Source of the DNA: Taxillus chinensis
Lineage: Eukaryota > Streptophyta > Magnoliopsida > Santalales > Loranthaceae
Direction: 5' to 3'
Assembly (NCBI GenBank): GCA_023512835.1
Contig: CM042086.1
Coordinates: 2,025,799-2,089,798, forward strand
Length of the DNA: 64,000 nt
Shown here: piece after piece, positions 11,328 to 23,300 of the stretch
Layout: every line of letters begins with the position of its first letter
How positions within the stretch are numbered: the first letter of the stretch is position 1
Notes under the pieces: model-generated
The model's input: the letters and a program-made list of their open reading frames with translations, nothing else
Databases searched by the model: none
Told to the model about the DNA's origin: nothing
Translations under genes and position numbers: made by a program

Positions 11328-14300
11328 TCACAGCGTGCATGATGAGATCAACAGGCCCAAACCCAAACATGACTTTAGTCTATAAGAACCTGACCTGGAA
11401 ACCAAGCACATGGCATGGGATGCTCCAATTGCAACAGATAATACATTGTGGGGCAATGATGTATCATCGTCCATTAGAAAATTAACTTCAATGGGAAATG
11501 GCTGTATCTCTGGTAGGCCAGGAATCCCTAGTTGAGATTCCTTAGCATTCCCCCACATGTACAGCTTCCCTTTATCTGTCCACACAAACATACAACACAA
11601 TGTTTAGCAGACACATGCATGTTATCTCCTACACATATCTTGACACCAACTTATCCAACTTACAATGCTAGAGTGAAGGATGACATGTTAGAAGGATGTG
11701 TTTTGCATCCTGGTGGAAACCTGTTTTTCACTAAGATATGTGCTTTTGATAGGGAATGCTGTCCCTTGCCCTTATCACACCGTAGATGCAACAAAATTTT
11801 ACTAGATCAAAAAACTACTAATTTAGAAAAGATGTAAGTTCAAACCAATTCAACCCCCTTTTTAAGTAAATTAAGAAAAATAGACAATTTCAAAATGAAT
11901 TAAGATATTTGGAATGGAAAACCAGAAACAGATACATAAAGGAAAACAACTTCAAAAGAAAATTCCTAGAACAAGAAATAAATTACAAATAATAATAATA
12001 CGAACTGACAACCATTTTGTTTTAAGCACATGGTGAGTGGTGACTTACACATCCAACTTGTGTCTTGCATTCATCGGTGTTTCATGGAGTAAAACATCTC
12101 AACCATGCACATATAAGCTAATCACAGAAAATAAAATTCATGAAGTAAATCATAACATAAACTGACCTCTCATGGTATGTTTGGTATGCAAAAATGGGAG
12201 GGAATGGAATGAGGCCCATTCCCATTCCAATTCCCATGTTTAGTAGGCCAATTGAAAATTTTCATTCCCCCACAATCCCCTAGTAATAATTGATCCTAGA
12301 AGACGAAGACGGAGTTATCTCAGAGAGCTCCATGAGAGGGCGGAAAACTGTTCAGAGATCCTTCACGCAAAGTCTCCGAAGAGCACCTTCTCCAAACAAA
12401 CTGGTGGCGGCGAATCTGCTGGTAGCAACATCTAGCTTTGAAAGCAATACCATCATGGTTGAAGACACAAATCCATGGTTGGTATCAAACCAGAACCATG
12501 CTTCGCCACTTGAGGGTGGAGAGAGAGAGAGGGGCGGTAAGAACTGGATCTTGAGGCTGGAGAGAGAGAGAGATGGGAGGGGGGCTGCTTAGGTTTTTTT
12601 TTTTAAAATTTATTATTAATTTTAATAAATTTATTAATATAATATTATTTAATTAATTATATAAAAATAATAAATTCATTGTCTTATCTACCAAACAAAT
12701 GAATGCAAAGTTAAAATTTCATTCCAATTCACACCAATCCCATGTATTTAATAATTGTAATCCCCCCAAATTCATTCCCACAGACTAAACAATCACTTAT
12801 TATTTAACTTTATGCATTCATTTAATAAATAAATAACATCTGAATCCTACTATTTCCTATCTACCCCATCATATTCTTTGCAACAATAAATAACCAATAT
12901 ATTCATCCTTATAGAAAAAATTAAGGTAAATTGCTGGGAATTGACACGAAAATGTTTAAAATTTAACAAATAATGTTTTACCTACAACTTATGGTAAAAA
13001 ATATTTGCCAATGGATCTGCACAATCTGCAAAAATGGAGACAGGTATGGGAACTGTAGAACAAAAAAATTTGCAACACAAAGAACTATAAGGTGATTTTT
13101 TTTCCAGGATAAATACTGAAATCTGAATTCTGAAACCATATCTAAAATCTGAAATAATTTAAAATTGGGGTCGCTGAAACTGAATCATAAATTATTGATT
13201 ATGTTTACTTTTATTTTTTTAAATTTTAAGAACATCTTAAAAGTTTGTTTTTCAATTTTACCCGATCACCCAAATTAAGTTTTATCAAATAACTCTCACT
13301 AATCATCTCAAACACTTGATCCAATGATTTGGGAATCACAGAAGTCATGGGATCGAAATCAATGACACCCAACCAGCCTTGGCCCATGAGTCCACCCAAT
13401 TATCTGCTTTATTGTATTCAACATCAAGAACATGGACGACAAACTCCCAGAGGTCTTGAAGCACGCAAGCAACCACAATCCCAATTGCGTATCGGTCCCT
13501 CCTTGCCATCTTGATGAAGCCATAGGTGAAGAAGAATGTGAGCGCCATCAACCACCGGATCAGATCACCAAAGGCCGAAAGATCAGTGTTTTGGTGAGGA
13601 CATAGGTGCCAAGAGGCCCAAGACCCATGAGCTTGACAGGCTCAGTGGGTAGTGGTTGTGTGATGATCCTGATGATCATAGAGGATGATGGTGAGCAGCT
13701 ACCATGAGTTCCATGAGACCCCCATTGGCACCAACATGAACCAGATGACCACGCCGGTGGTTTGCGTTATGGGGATGGTGACAAGGTGAAGGAGAGAGAA
13801 GACAACCAGCTATCATTTATTGTTATTTTCTTTAATATATAAAGGATAAAATTTAGCAAAAATAGGTCTGAAATTTTTGTTTCAAAAATTCAGCCAAGAT
13901 TTATCGGCTGAAATTATAAGTGGGATTCAGCACTAAAATGGAAAGAAAAAAGAAACGTTCTTAAATTTTAGCTGACCTTACTGAATCAGTTTTGAGGTAA
14001 ACGGCCCTAAATCAATTGGTGGCATTCATCTCTGAAGAAAACTAGATACAATCAAAAGTAGTGTGTTCATAAATCATGTTATGACCTATGTACAAGATTT
14101 GTTTATGGAAATGAAGATTGCAGATCTGTATTACCAAGCACTTAACAACACCAAATGTTCTTTTCAAACACAAGCATATATGTGCCCAAAACTCTTATTG
14201 TTTTTTTGAAGGCAGCTTCCCACAAACTTGTTCGCCAGTTTAAAATCAAATTAATCCTTCATATGCAGGCTATGAACATGCTTATCTTACCAGTTATGGC

Positions 14301-17300
14301 CGCAGAAGATGAACCTCCACAAGCAATATAAACAACTTTCTCATTAGCCAACGCTTCAATTGTAGCAGGGATTTTCTGATTTCGAGTATTACAATGTCCT
14401 AACTGACCATGTCCACCATGGCCCCAGGAAAGTACCTTCCCTTCTTCTGCAATAATGATACAATAATGATGACAAATGTTTTACAATAATATCAGTGGAA
14501 AAAATAAAATACAGAGTCCCTATACCAGTCAATGCAAGTGAATGATATCCACCACTTGCTATTTGGATGATACAAACATTCTCGAGGGTAGGAACTGGCT
14601 GTGGTTGCCACCCCCCAACCTTATTGCCTCTTCCAAGTTCATAATTGGAGTTTGCTGCATATAGTTACCAAAAAAAGTATTTAAATAAGTCATGGATCAA
14701 TTGCCATATATATGCCAATAATCAAACATGGTGCAAACGGCTAAGCAACACTTGATCAAATTCACAAGTCACTTTCAAATTGTTAATTGAATTATAGTAT
14801 GCTTTGTTGACATTCATGCATCATTTATCTTAATTTTTAGATATTAAAACCCCTTTGTTGAATGAAGCACTTGTTTTATGATTGAATGACATATGAACCT
14901 ACCTACGTTAAATTTATTCGAACATGATAACTAGTATATTTGAGAATCATTTAGATTATTGACAAATGGAGTCCCAAATGAGCTGAGCTGATTACTGTCT
15001 TTCATGGCCCAACCTAGACTAGTGTCCTCGGCTGTCAGAGAGCAAGGTTGGCCACAACTATTTTTCCTATTATACCTCAAGGCTAAACCTCAACTAGTGT
15101 CCTCACTAGTCAGAGAGCCAGGTGGGTCGTCACAATTTTTTTTCTCCAATTATAGTCCTATTTATATTTCTAATTTGGCCACCGGACCTCAAAGTTCCAA
15201 TCATCATTGTGAAATAAGTCAACTCCTAGAGGTTTTAATTTTACGATTTCTATTTCTAAAACATAGAAGCAGATATCTGCAATATAGGGGCCAACCCTTG
15301 AGAGTGCAGTGTTCAAATTGCAGAAAAATGGCAAGAAAGTTACAACACATTACCCAGTGGATTTCTAACTTCTACAATGGCAAGCTCCTGGATTTTATGT
15401 TATTTTTGATCAACAAAAGGGGAAAATTTATCAAGAATCTTAAGAAACAGGCCTCTACCTTTCTTCTTCTTCTTCTTCTGCTACTACTACTACTTCTATA
15501 GTTTTACTTCTTGAGAGAATATTGTACTTAGGGCTCATGGTTAATGAGCTACTTGGACTCAGTTCATTACACGTTGTAGGCCAGCCCGACCCATATATGT
15601 TCGGCTCACGAAAATATTCAGGTTCAGGCTTGTGAAACATTTATATATTTTACAGAAATTTAAAAGAAGCCTAGTTCATCAAAAAGCTCAATACAACTAA
15701 GGCTTTAATTTTAACCATTGTCTAATCTTCACCCCCCATCTCTCTTTACAGCTCTCTCCTCTCTCTCCTTCCCTTCGTTCATCAACTATTATTCTAGCAT
15801 AACTTTGGCAATAAACATTCACTACATGCCTTTCTCAATCCATCATCCCCTATGGGGATACTAGGCCTATCCTTATAATTATTTTTCTCTCTCCAATAGA
15901 ATTTTTCTCCACATGTTCATATGTTTATAATTTGAGAAAATATGTTAAGATTAAGTATGAGAGCATTAGTAGTAAATTCCTTATAAAAGTATGTTTTCAT
16001 ATATTTAAGAAAAAAAATTAAAGTCATAAAATCATTCTCACAATAGATATTTTATATTTAACTTTTTTCATGAGATTTATACAGTATTTTTTAATATATT
16101 GAGAAATACTATTCACTTCCTATAATTATTAAATTATATATAAAAATTTTCTTTTATATTTTCTTTTACGTTTCTCATAATATTTACTTTTATTTTATAT
16201 TAAATTATAAAAAAATTATTATTAAATAAAAAAATAATATAAAATATTATTTTAATGATATAAAAAGTGATTTAAAAAATCTATTGAGATGTATATTTGT
16301 ATTGGAAAGTAAAAAATAATTTAAATTTATAAAATTAAGAAAAATGTTTGAAAAGCTGGTATTAATACTTTAAGAGTAAAAGTATGCTAAGAATGTGAAA
16401 AATCAATTTGATTTCATACCTGAAAGATCTATGGAAGTAATTTATATATTAAGAAGATTTATTGAGAGATTTAGAATGACAAAGTATCTAGGGGAAAGCT
16501 CTGATAGGCTTTGAAAAAGAAGACAATTTCCCTTAATTATGTTAGTATAACAAATTCTATGTAAGAGGGAGTTGTAATAAACATTAGAACTGGTGACGAA
16601 TTAATGAATAAAGTGCATCAAGGATTGACCTTGAGTGCTTTCCTCATTGCAATAGTAATGATGAAATAACAAAGAATATTTATGAGAATATTGTTTTGAT
16701 CAACGAAAAAAGGGATTAATCAAAAATTATAGTTGAGGAGACAAATTTCGTCATGGATTTGGATTAAGCATATAAAAAACTTAATCTATGGAGTATAAGT
16801 TTTAAAAAAAAGAGACATATTAATGAAAGTATAATCACACATCATGACCAACAAATAACACCCACAAAATGTTTTAAATACTTAAAATCAATAATTCAAA
16901 GAAACAAAGAGATTAATGATGATATATGTTGAAAGTTAATTCAAATTCATTAATGTAGGCAACTAGAAAGTCTAGATTGTAGTTATTGAATTAACTCTAT
17001 AATTTTATGACATTATATTTAATATTTATATTTATAATTCTTAGGTATCAATTATTATAAGATTTTTTAATTTTCTACGTACTAATTGTTGTAAAACTTT
17101 TTACTTTCCTAGGTATTAATTGTTATAAAACCAAAAGTCGGACTATGGTGTATATATGTGTATATCTAGTGTGATAGCAAGAGAATGAAACATTTTTATT
17201 TTTTTTTATAAGTAAAAGAATTTATTTATTCACGAGAACCAAAACGCACACAAGAAGTGCACGAAAAAACATTTCTATTTCTTACATGGTATCAAAGCTA

Positions 17301-20300
17301 GGTTACTAAGAAAACCTAAATTCTCTCCTTTTTGGCCTTAATTGCCGGTGGTCACTCCCTATCTCTTGGCCTTTATTGCCAGACCAATCTTCATTATTGG
17401 TATTTTTTATCATCCTTCATGATTGGTCTTTATTGCTAAAAGGATCACTATGTTAGACATTGAAGAGCAAGAAAAGGTATAATCCTTCCTTAATAGTTCG
17501 GAGAAAGCCCCAGGTTCTAGTTTAATGACCCATTCAGGTATGTTTCCATCCACTTATTCAGGAATGTTTCCATATACTTTTGGACTAAGTGCTTTGGGTA
17601 AGTATCCTACCACCTATAGGATCATGGACTTTAGTGCCACTGATCACATGACAAACTCTCCAAATGCCTTTACCAATATCTCTTATATCCCAACAATATG
17701 AAAACAACCACCGCAGATGGTATCAAAAATGTCATTATAAGTCCCTTACTTATTTTACATAATGTTCTCCATGTCCCAAGATTATCCACCAACCTTATCT
17801 CTATTCAAAAGCTTGTCTCAGATTTATCTTGTCAAGTAATATATTCTCATAACTATAATCTATTTTAGGACAAGGATTTGAGGAGGACGATTGGACATGT
17901 TAGAGAACAGCGTAGATTCCACTATCTTGAAGCACCGCACTAGTCAAACATTATCAGAAGCAACTTTTCCTATTCTCTAGTGTCATAACATGTGTCTTCG
18001 AATAAGGGCAAAGTTTAGTCATACCATCACCAACTCAGATACTCTTCTTTTAGTGTTTTGAAAATTATATTTCCATTGTTATTCAAAGACTTAAATGTTG
18101 AAAATTTCCACTATGATACTTGTGAGCTTGCCAAACACAAACATGCCTCTTTCCCAACAAATCATACAAGGAGTTCTTTTCCATTTTTTCTTATTCATAG
18201 TGATGCCTGGAGACCCTCTAATATTTCCAATATCTCCAGAACCTGATGGTTTTTTTCCTTTATTGATGATTGCTCGTGTTACCTGAATTTTTGCTTAAAC
18301 AAAAATCTTATGTTAGTATCTATGGTCAAAAATCAATTTGGGGTTAATATCAAAAGATTAAGGTTTGACAATGCTAGAGATTACTTTAATTAAATCCTAT
18401 CCCCTATTTAAAAAATGAAAGAATCATATATGAAGTCTCTTGTATTTATACTTCTCAACAAAATAATCTCGCTAAACGAAAGAATGATCTCTTCTTAAGT
18501 CTATTCGGGCTATTGTTTTCTAGAATCACGTTCCTAAATCCTTTTGTAGGGAAGCTATCCTTACTACCACTCATATCATAAATCGACTTTCCTCCAAAGT
18601 CTTGAAAACTTATAGCCTAATAAAGGTACTCTCAACCTTTTATTCTAATCTAAGCACTACCAACAATCTTGTTCTTTGCATCTTTGGGTGTGTTGCTTTT
18701 GTTCACATTCGTAGTCAAAATCGAGACAAACTTGATTCAAGGGCACTGAAATGCATGTTTGTGGGGTACTCTCCCAGACAAAAGAAAAATAATTGTTATC
18801 ACCCTCTATCTTGCAAAGCTTTTTTTCTACAAATGTTACTTTCAATGAAAGAGAGTTATATTACACCCCTCCTGCCCAGGGGGAGAATTCATACTCATTT
18901 TTAGAAGAGAAGGATGGGAACTTCCTTCTTGACGAATTGCCTCTGCTTACATCTCCTATATCTATTCCCAAACAAACAACACCTCCAATCTCTCAAGCTT
19001 CATCTGCACTAGCTCCTGCATCTGAACCTGTTCCTATTCTAGAACAGACAACACGTCCAACCTCTCAAGCTCCTATTCCTGATTCTTCTCTTGATAATGA
19101 GTGATATGACAAGGTGTTTTCAAGGAAGCAGGAGACAACCCCCGCATTTGTGCATGTTCAAGACTTATCTTTGAGTCCTACACTTAGGTAACAATCCTTA
19201 ATTTTCTTGTTCCAATTTCTGTTTCTGACCATGATATTCTCATCTCATTGACCTCAGGATATTCTTTTTCACATTAATTATCATTCCATAAATTCTCATT
19301 CTCTCACAAATCCTTTTTGGTTAGCTTAAACACCATTTCTATTGCTACCAATTTGTTTGAGGCTTTATCTAAAAGAGAATGGATACAAGCTATGGATGTA
19401 GAAATGAAGAGTCTCAAAAAGAATAAAACTTGGGAGCCTGTGTAATTGCCTCCCAATAAGAAACTTGTGGGATGTAAATGAGTATACATCGTGCAGTACA
19501 AAGTAGATGATTCAATCGAGAGATACAAAACAAGATTAGTAACCAAAAGCTACACTCAAACCTATTGGATTAATTAGTTAGAAACTTTTGCTCTAGTTAT
19601 AAAAATAAATACTGTTAGATTATTTTTGTCTTTTGCAGCTAATTATGAGTGGAATATGTAACAGTTTGATGTGAAAAATGCCTTTTTATATCTATACGGT
19701 GTGCTAGTGGAGGAAATCTAAATGGAAGTTCTACCAAGTTATGATGGAAAATTGACTTTTAACAATACTGTGTAGATTGAAAAAGGCCTTATATGGTCTT
19801 AAAAAATCATTGGGCCTCGATTTGACAGATTTGTGAAAACTATGTGGACCTTGAGATATAAACAAACCAAAGGGATCATATATTGTTTATAAAACACTTA
19901 TCTGCAGGGAGAGTTCCAACTCTTTTAATATATATGAATGATATAATTGTAACTAGGAATGGTAACAAAGAGCAAGCAAGGTTTGAAAATACGAACTAAG
20001 GTGCCGCCATGTAACCCACTTAGAGGTGTTGCTCCATAGCCCGCCTCTGCTGATGCCCCCTTCAAGTGAGGCAGGTTAAGGCGGCCTATTGGGAAGAGGT
20101 TTTTGTGTCTACGCAAATGCATTTAAATAGGTTTTAAAAAATAGGGCTAACCTATCTCAAAACCTCCTCTTTCTCGTCAAAGCTTCCTCTTTCAGTCTTA
20201 ATCGGCCTCCTCCTCCTCCCTCATCATCAATCGTCAACAAGAAGCAGAAGTGAGTCAGTGACATTGATTGTCGAAGTCGAAATAGCAGCGACATTGAATG

Positions 20301-23300
20301 CTGATCCTTCTCCTTTCTCTGTGGTCGAAGTTGTTGTCGATCCTCCTCCTACTCTATCGTGGTCGAAGCCTCTCTTGCCACTTCATCTCCTCGATTGTCA
20401 ATCCACTGCTCCATTGTCGATCGTCCTCTCTCTCTTGTCTGCTCCAGCAGCTTTGTCATGGTCGTCTGTCGTCACTCTCTCATTAATGGCGTCATACAAG
20501 CTAAGCTTGAACAAACCTAAATAGAGCTTAGATTATCCAACCTTAAACAAACTCAAATAAGCGTGCAGGCTTGAATCGAGCTTAAAAAAACCTGAGTATG
20601 AGTTCATATTAAAACTCGTTTCAAGGTTTGGCTCGGTCTTAAGCTTGCTTAATTTTAAACAAGCTTGGCTGAGCTCATTAATTGTCCTAATTGTGATGTG
20701 CCCATATTTGCAGTCCTACTCATAGAGGGACATTACTATGACAGTAAATAACTCATTTTCTTACACAAGCTTGAAAAAAAGATCGTGACCCAAAAAAGTG
20801 AATTAGAATGCTTTATGAAATGGAGGATGAAGATCACATGAAAAAGGTAAAGTGTACAGTCCTCTAATCTACAGTGAGGATGAAAAAGGGTTGTGGTATT
20901 ACTCTCAGACAAGGATTAAGATTTAACCTAAGAGCATGAATAATCACCACCAATGGAGTGGCACAACTTGTATATAAAAAAGATATTACCCCATAAATAT
21001 GAAGAAAAAAACATAAATGTAGTCACAAGTAAAAGCCATTGAACCTCATTCTAAATCTCTAAAAGAACTGATTATAGAAGCCCCAAGCAAACTATCCACC
21101 TCAAGAGGAAAACAAACTTATTAGATGAAAATTGCACATAAAAGCGCGTGACATGCATAATTACAACAAAGGAACAATAAACAACTTCAAAGGAACAGCC
21201 CTTGACAATCTCCTAAAGGGGAAAATAATGGAGACCACCCAAAGCATACATCAAATTCTTCAAACAACGTAAAAAAATATAAGACAATTCAGCTACAGAC
21301 CTCTCCCGATTATCAAACACATGCGCATTCCGCTTACGCCAAAGACTCCACAGGAGGCAATGAGGAACAATCTATCACATCTCTGAGCACTGCCCCACAG
21401 CCCAAGCCAACACGCAAACAACGTGCGAAGAGATGAAGTAATCACCCACTGGAAACCGAACAAGCCTAGGACCATATCCCATAGCTCCCTCATTGCTAGT
21501 GAAGTCAAGCGAAAACAATTTATTGTAATCACACCAGCATTTTAAATGTGGTTGCACCCTTTATGTTTTCTTCCTTCCTCAATGTACTAATTTTTATTTC
21601 CTTTTTTTCAAACAAAATGAAACAAACAAGAAAAGGAGAATATAAAACAACGAGATAACTAGAAATAAGCACTGCATTTAAATTTTACTACCTGGTCACT
21701 TGAATAACAAAAGCAGTACAACAGCGAAGCTGGTAAGGAAAATAAATTAAGAATTTCAATTATTATTATGATTTTTAAGTATTAGAAGCAGAAAATGGGG
21801 GGAAAAGTGAACGGAATTAATGCTGTCCTCACCTCCCCAATTCCAAAGTTGACCTTCTTCAGTTAATGCAGTAGTGAAAAAACCACCACAGCAAACAGAT
21901 GCCACGTGAACAGGTAGAGCTTTTACTTTTGAAGGAATGCTAAGACCACCTCCTTCATTTGGACCCCTGTTAGGACCAAGGCCCAATCTCCCATCTCCTT
22001 CATCTCGACCCCATGTATAAAGTTTGCCTGCGTTAATATCAAAATCAAGCAAACAACATGAGTTAAATAAATTCTAAATTAACTGACTAATAATATTTTA
22101 TTTTAACACTAGTGCTAAAGATTGCCACGTATAAGAGTAGGAACTCGGGAACACAAGTATCACATAAGGAAAAAAAAGGACCTAAAAAGGCAGTTCAAGC
22201 AGCATACCTGAATCAGTAGTTGCAGCAGTATGTGCCCCACTGGTGGCAATATGACATATCTTTTCATTAGAGATGCCTTCCACCAATCTGGGAAGCAGTT
22301 CTCTATGATAAACAGAATGCCCAAGAGCTCCAAAGCCACCGTAACCCCTGCAAACTTCAATCTCAACTGGGGTAATCATCAAACAGTAAAACTAAAATAT
22401 GAAGAAATAGAAGACATCAGACTGTAGTGTGTTAACAATGCCTATGTTAATTCACATTAAACGGCGATCAAGATTACACATGAATAAGGAATTTCAATCT
22501 CAGCGGTTGGGATTTTTGAGCCATCCCCGAGCTCCAATTCCACTAAGATCGTACAGTAAAGTAACCATATGATTTTCACAGTACTGAGTGCAATCTTTAT
22601 ACCCCTATCCCCCCCCCCCCCCCCCCCCCCCCCACCACAACCCTCTAATCGTTACAACAGATACAACAGATTAACAATTAACAGCAGAGGATGCATAAAA
22701 GGGATGCAAGGGGCTTGACCTCAAGGCCAGTGCACTATAATCCCTTGTCATAGTAGGGTGCTGACGAGTATAAAGCTGCTGTAATTTCCACAAATTTTCC
22801 CAAGAATCAACGTCCTAAATTGTTCTAACCCAACAAACTAGTATCTCTGTGACAGCATGGTTGCCTTGCTGGTGTAGTCTTCTGTCAAGGATTTGTTGCG
22901 CTTCTGGTTGTAATTGTTCAGAAGAATCCGTTGGTGGTAGGGTAGGAAGAGGGGTGATATGCTGGAAAGACACATGGAAAACTGGGTGAATGCTGGGGGT
23001 GGCAGGCAAATCCAATCTATATGCAACAGCTCCAAGTTTTTGTATAATTTGAAAAGGACCATTGAAACATGGGGCTAACTTCATATTGTGCCGCAAAGCT
23101 ACTAACTTTTGTTTGTACGGCTGGAGGCTCAAGTAAACCCAATCTCCAACCTCAAATGACCTGTCACTCCTGTTCTTATCAGCAAAGTATTTCATCTGGT
23201 GTTGAGCCTTAAGTATGTTCTCCTTTAACATGCTCCACAATTCCCCCCGTGACTTGAGTTGGTTATCCACAGTTGCAATTGAAGAAGTTTCAAAACATAA

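Noticed and set aside
19954..20715. Possible hAT element from TAGGAATGG to TTTGCAGTCCTA
   Set aside because: The ends look right, but the flanking 8 bp do not match, so the borders are not supported.
22160..22382. Alternative frame overlapping RUG3 exon 2
   Set aside because: The other minus-strand frame gives the RCC1 blade and consistent phases; this one is a shadow.
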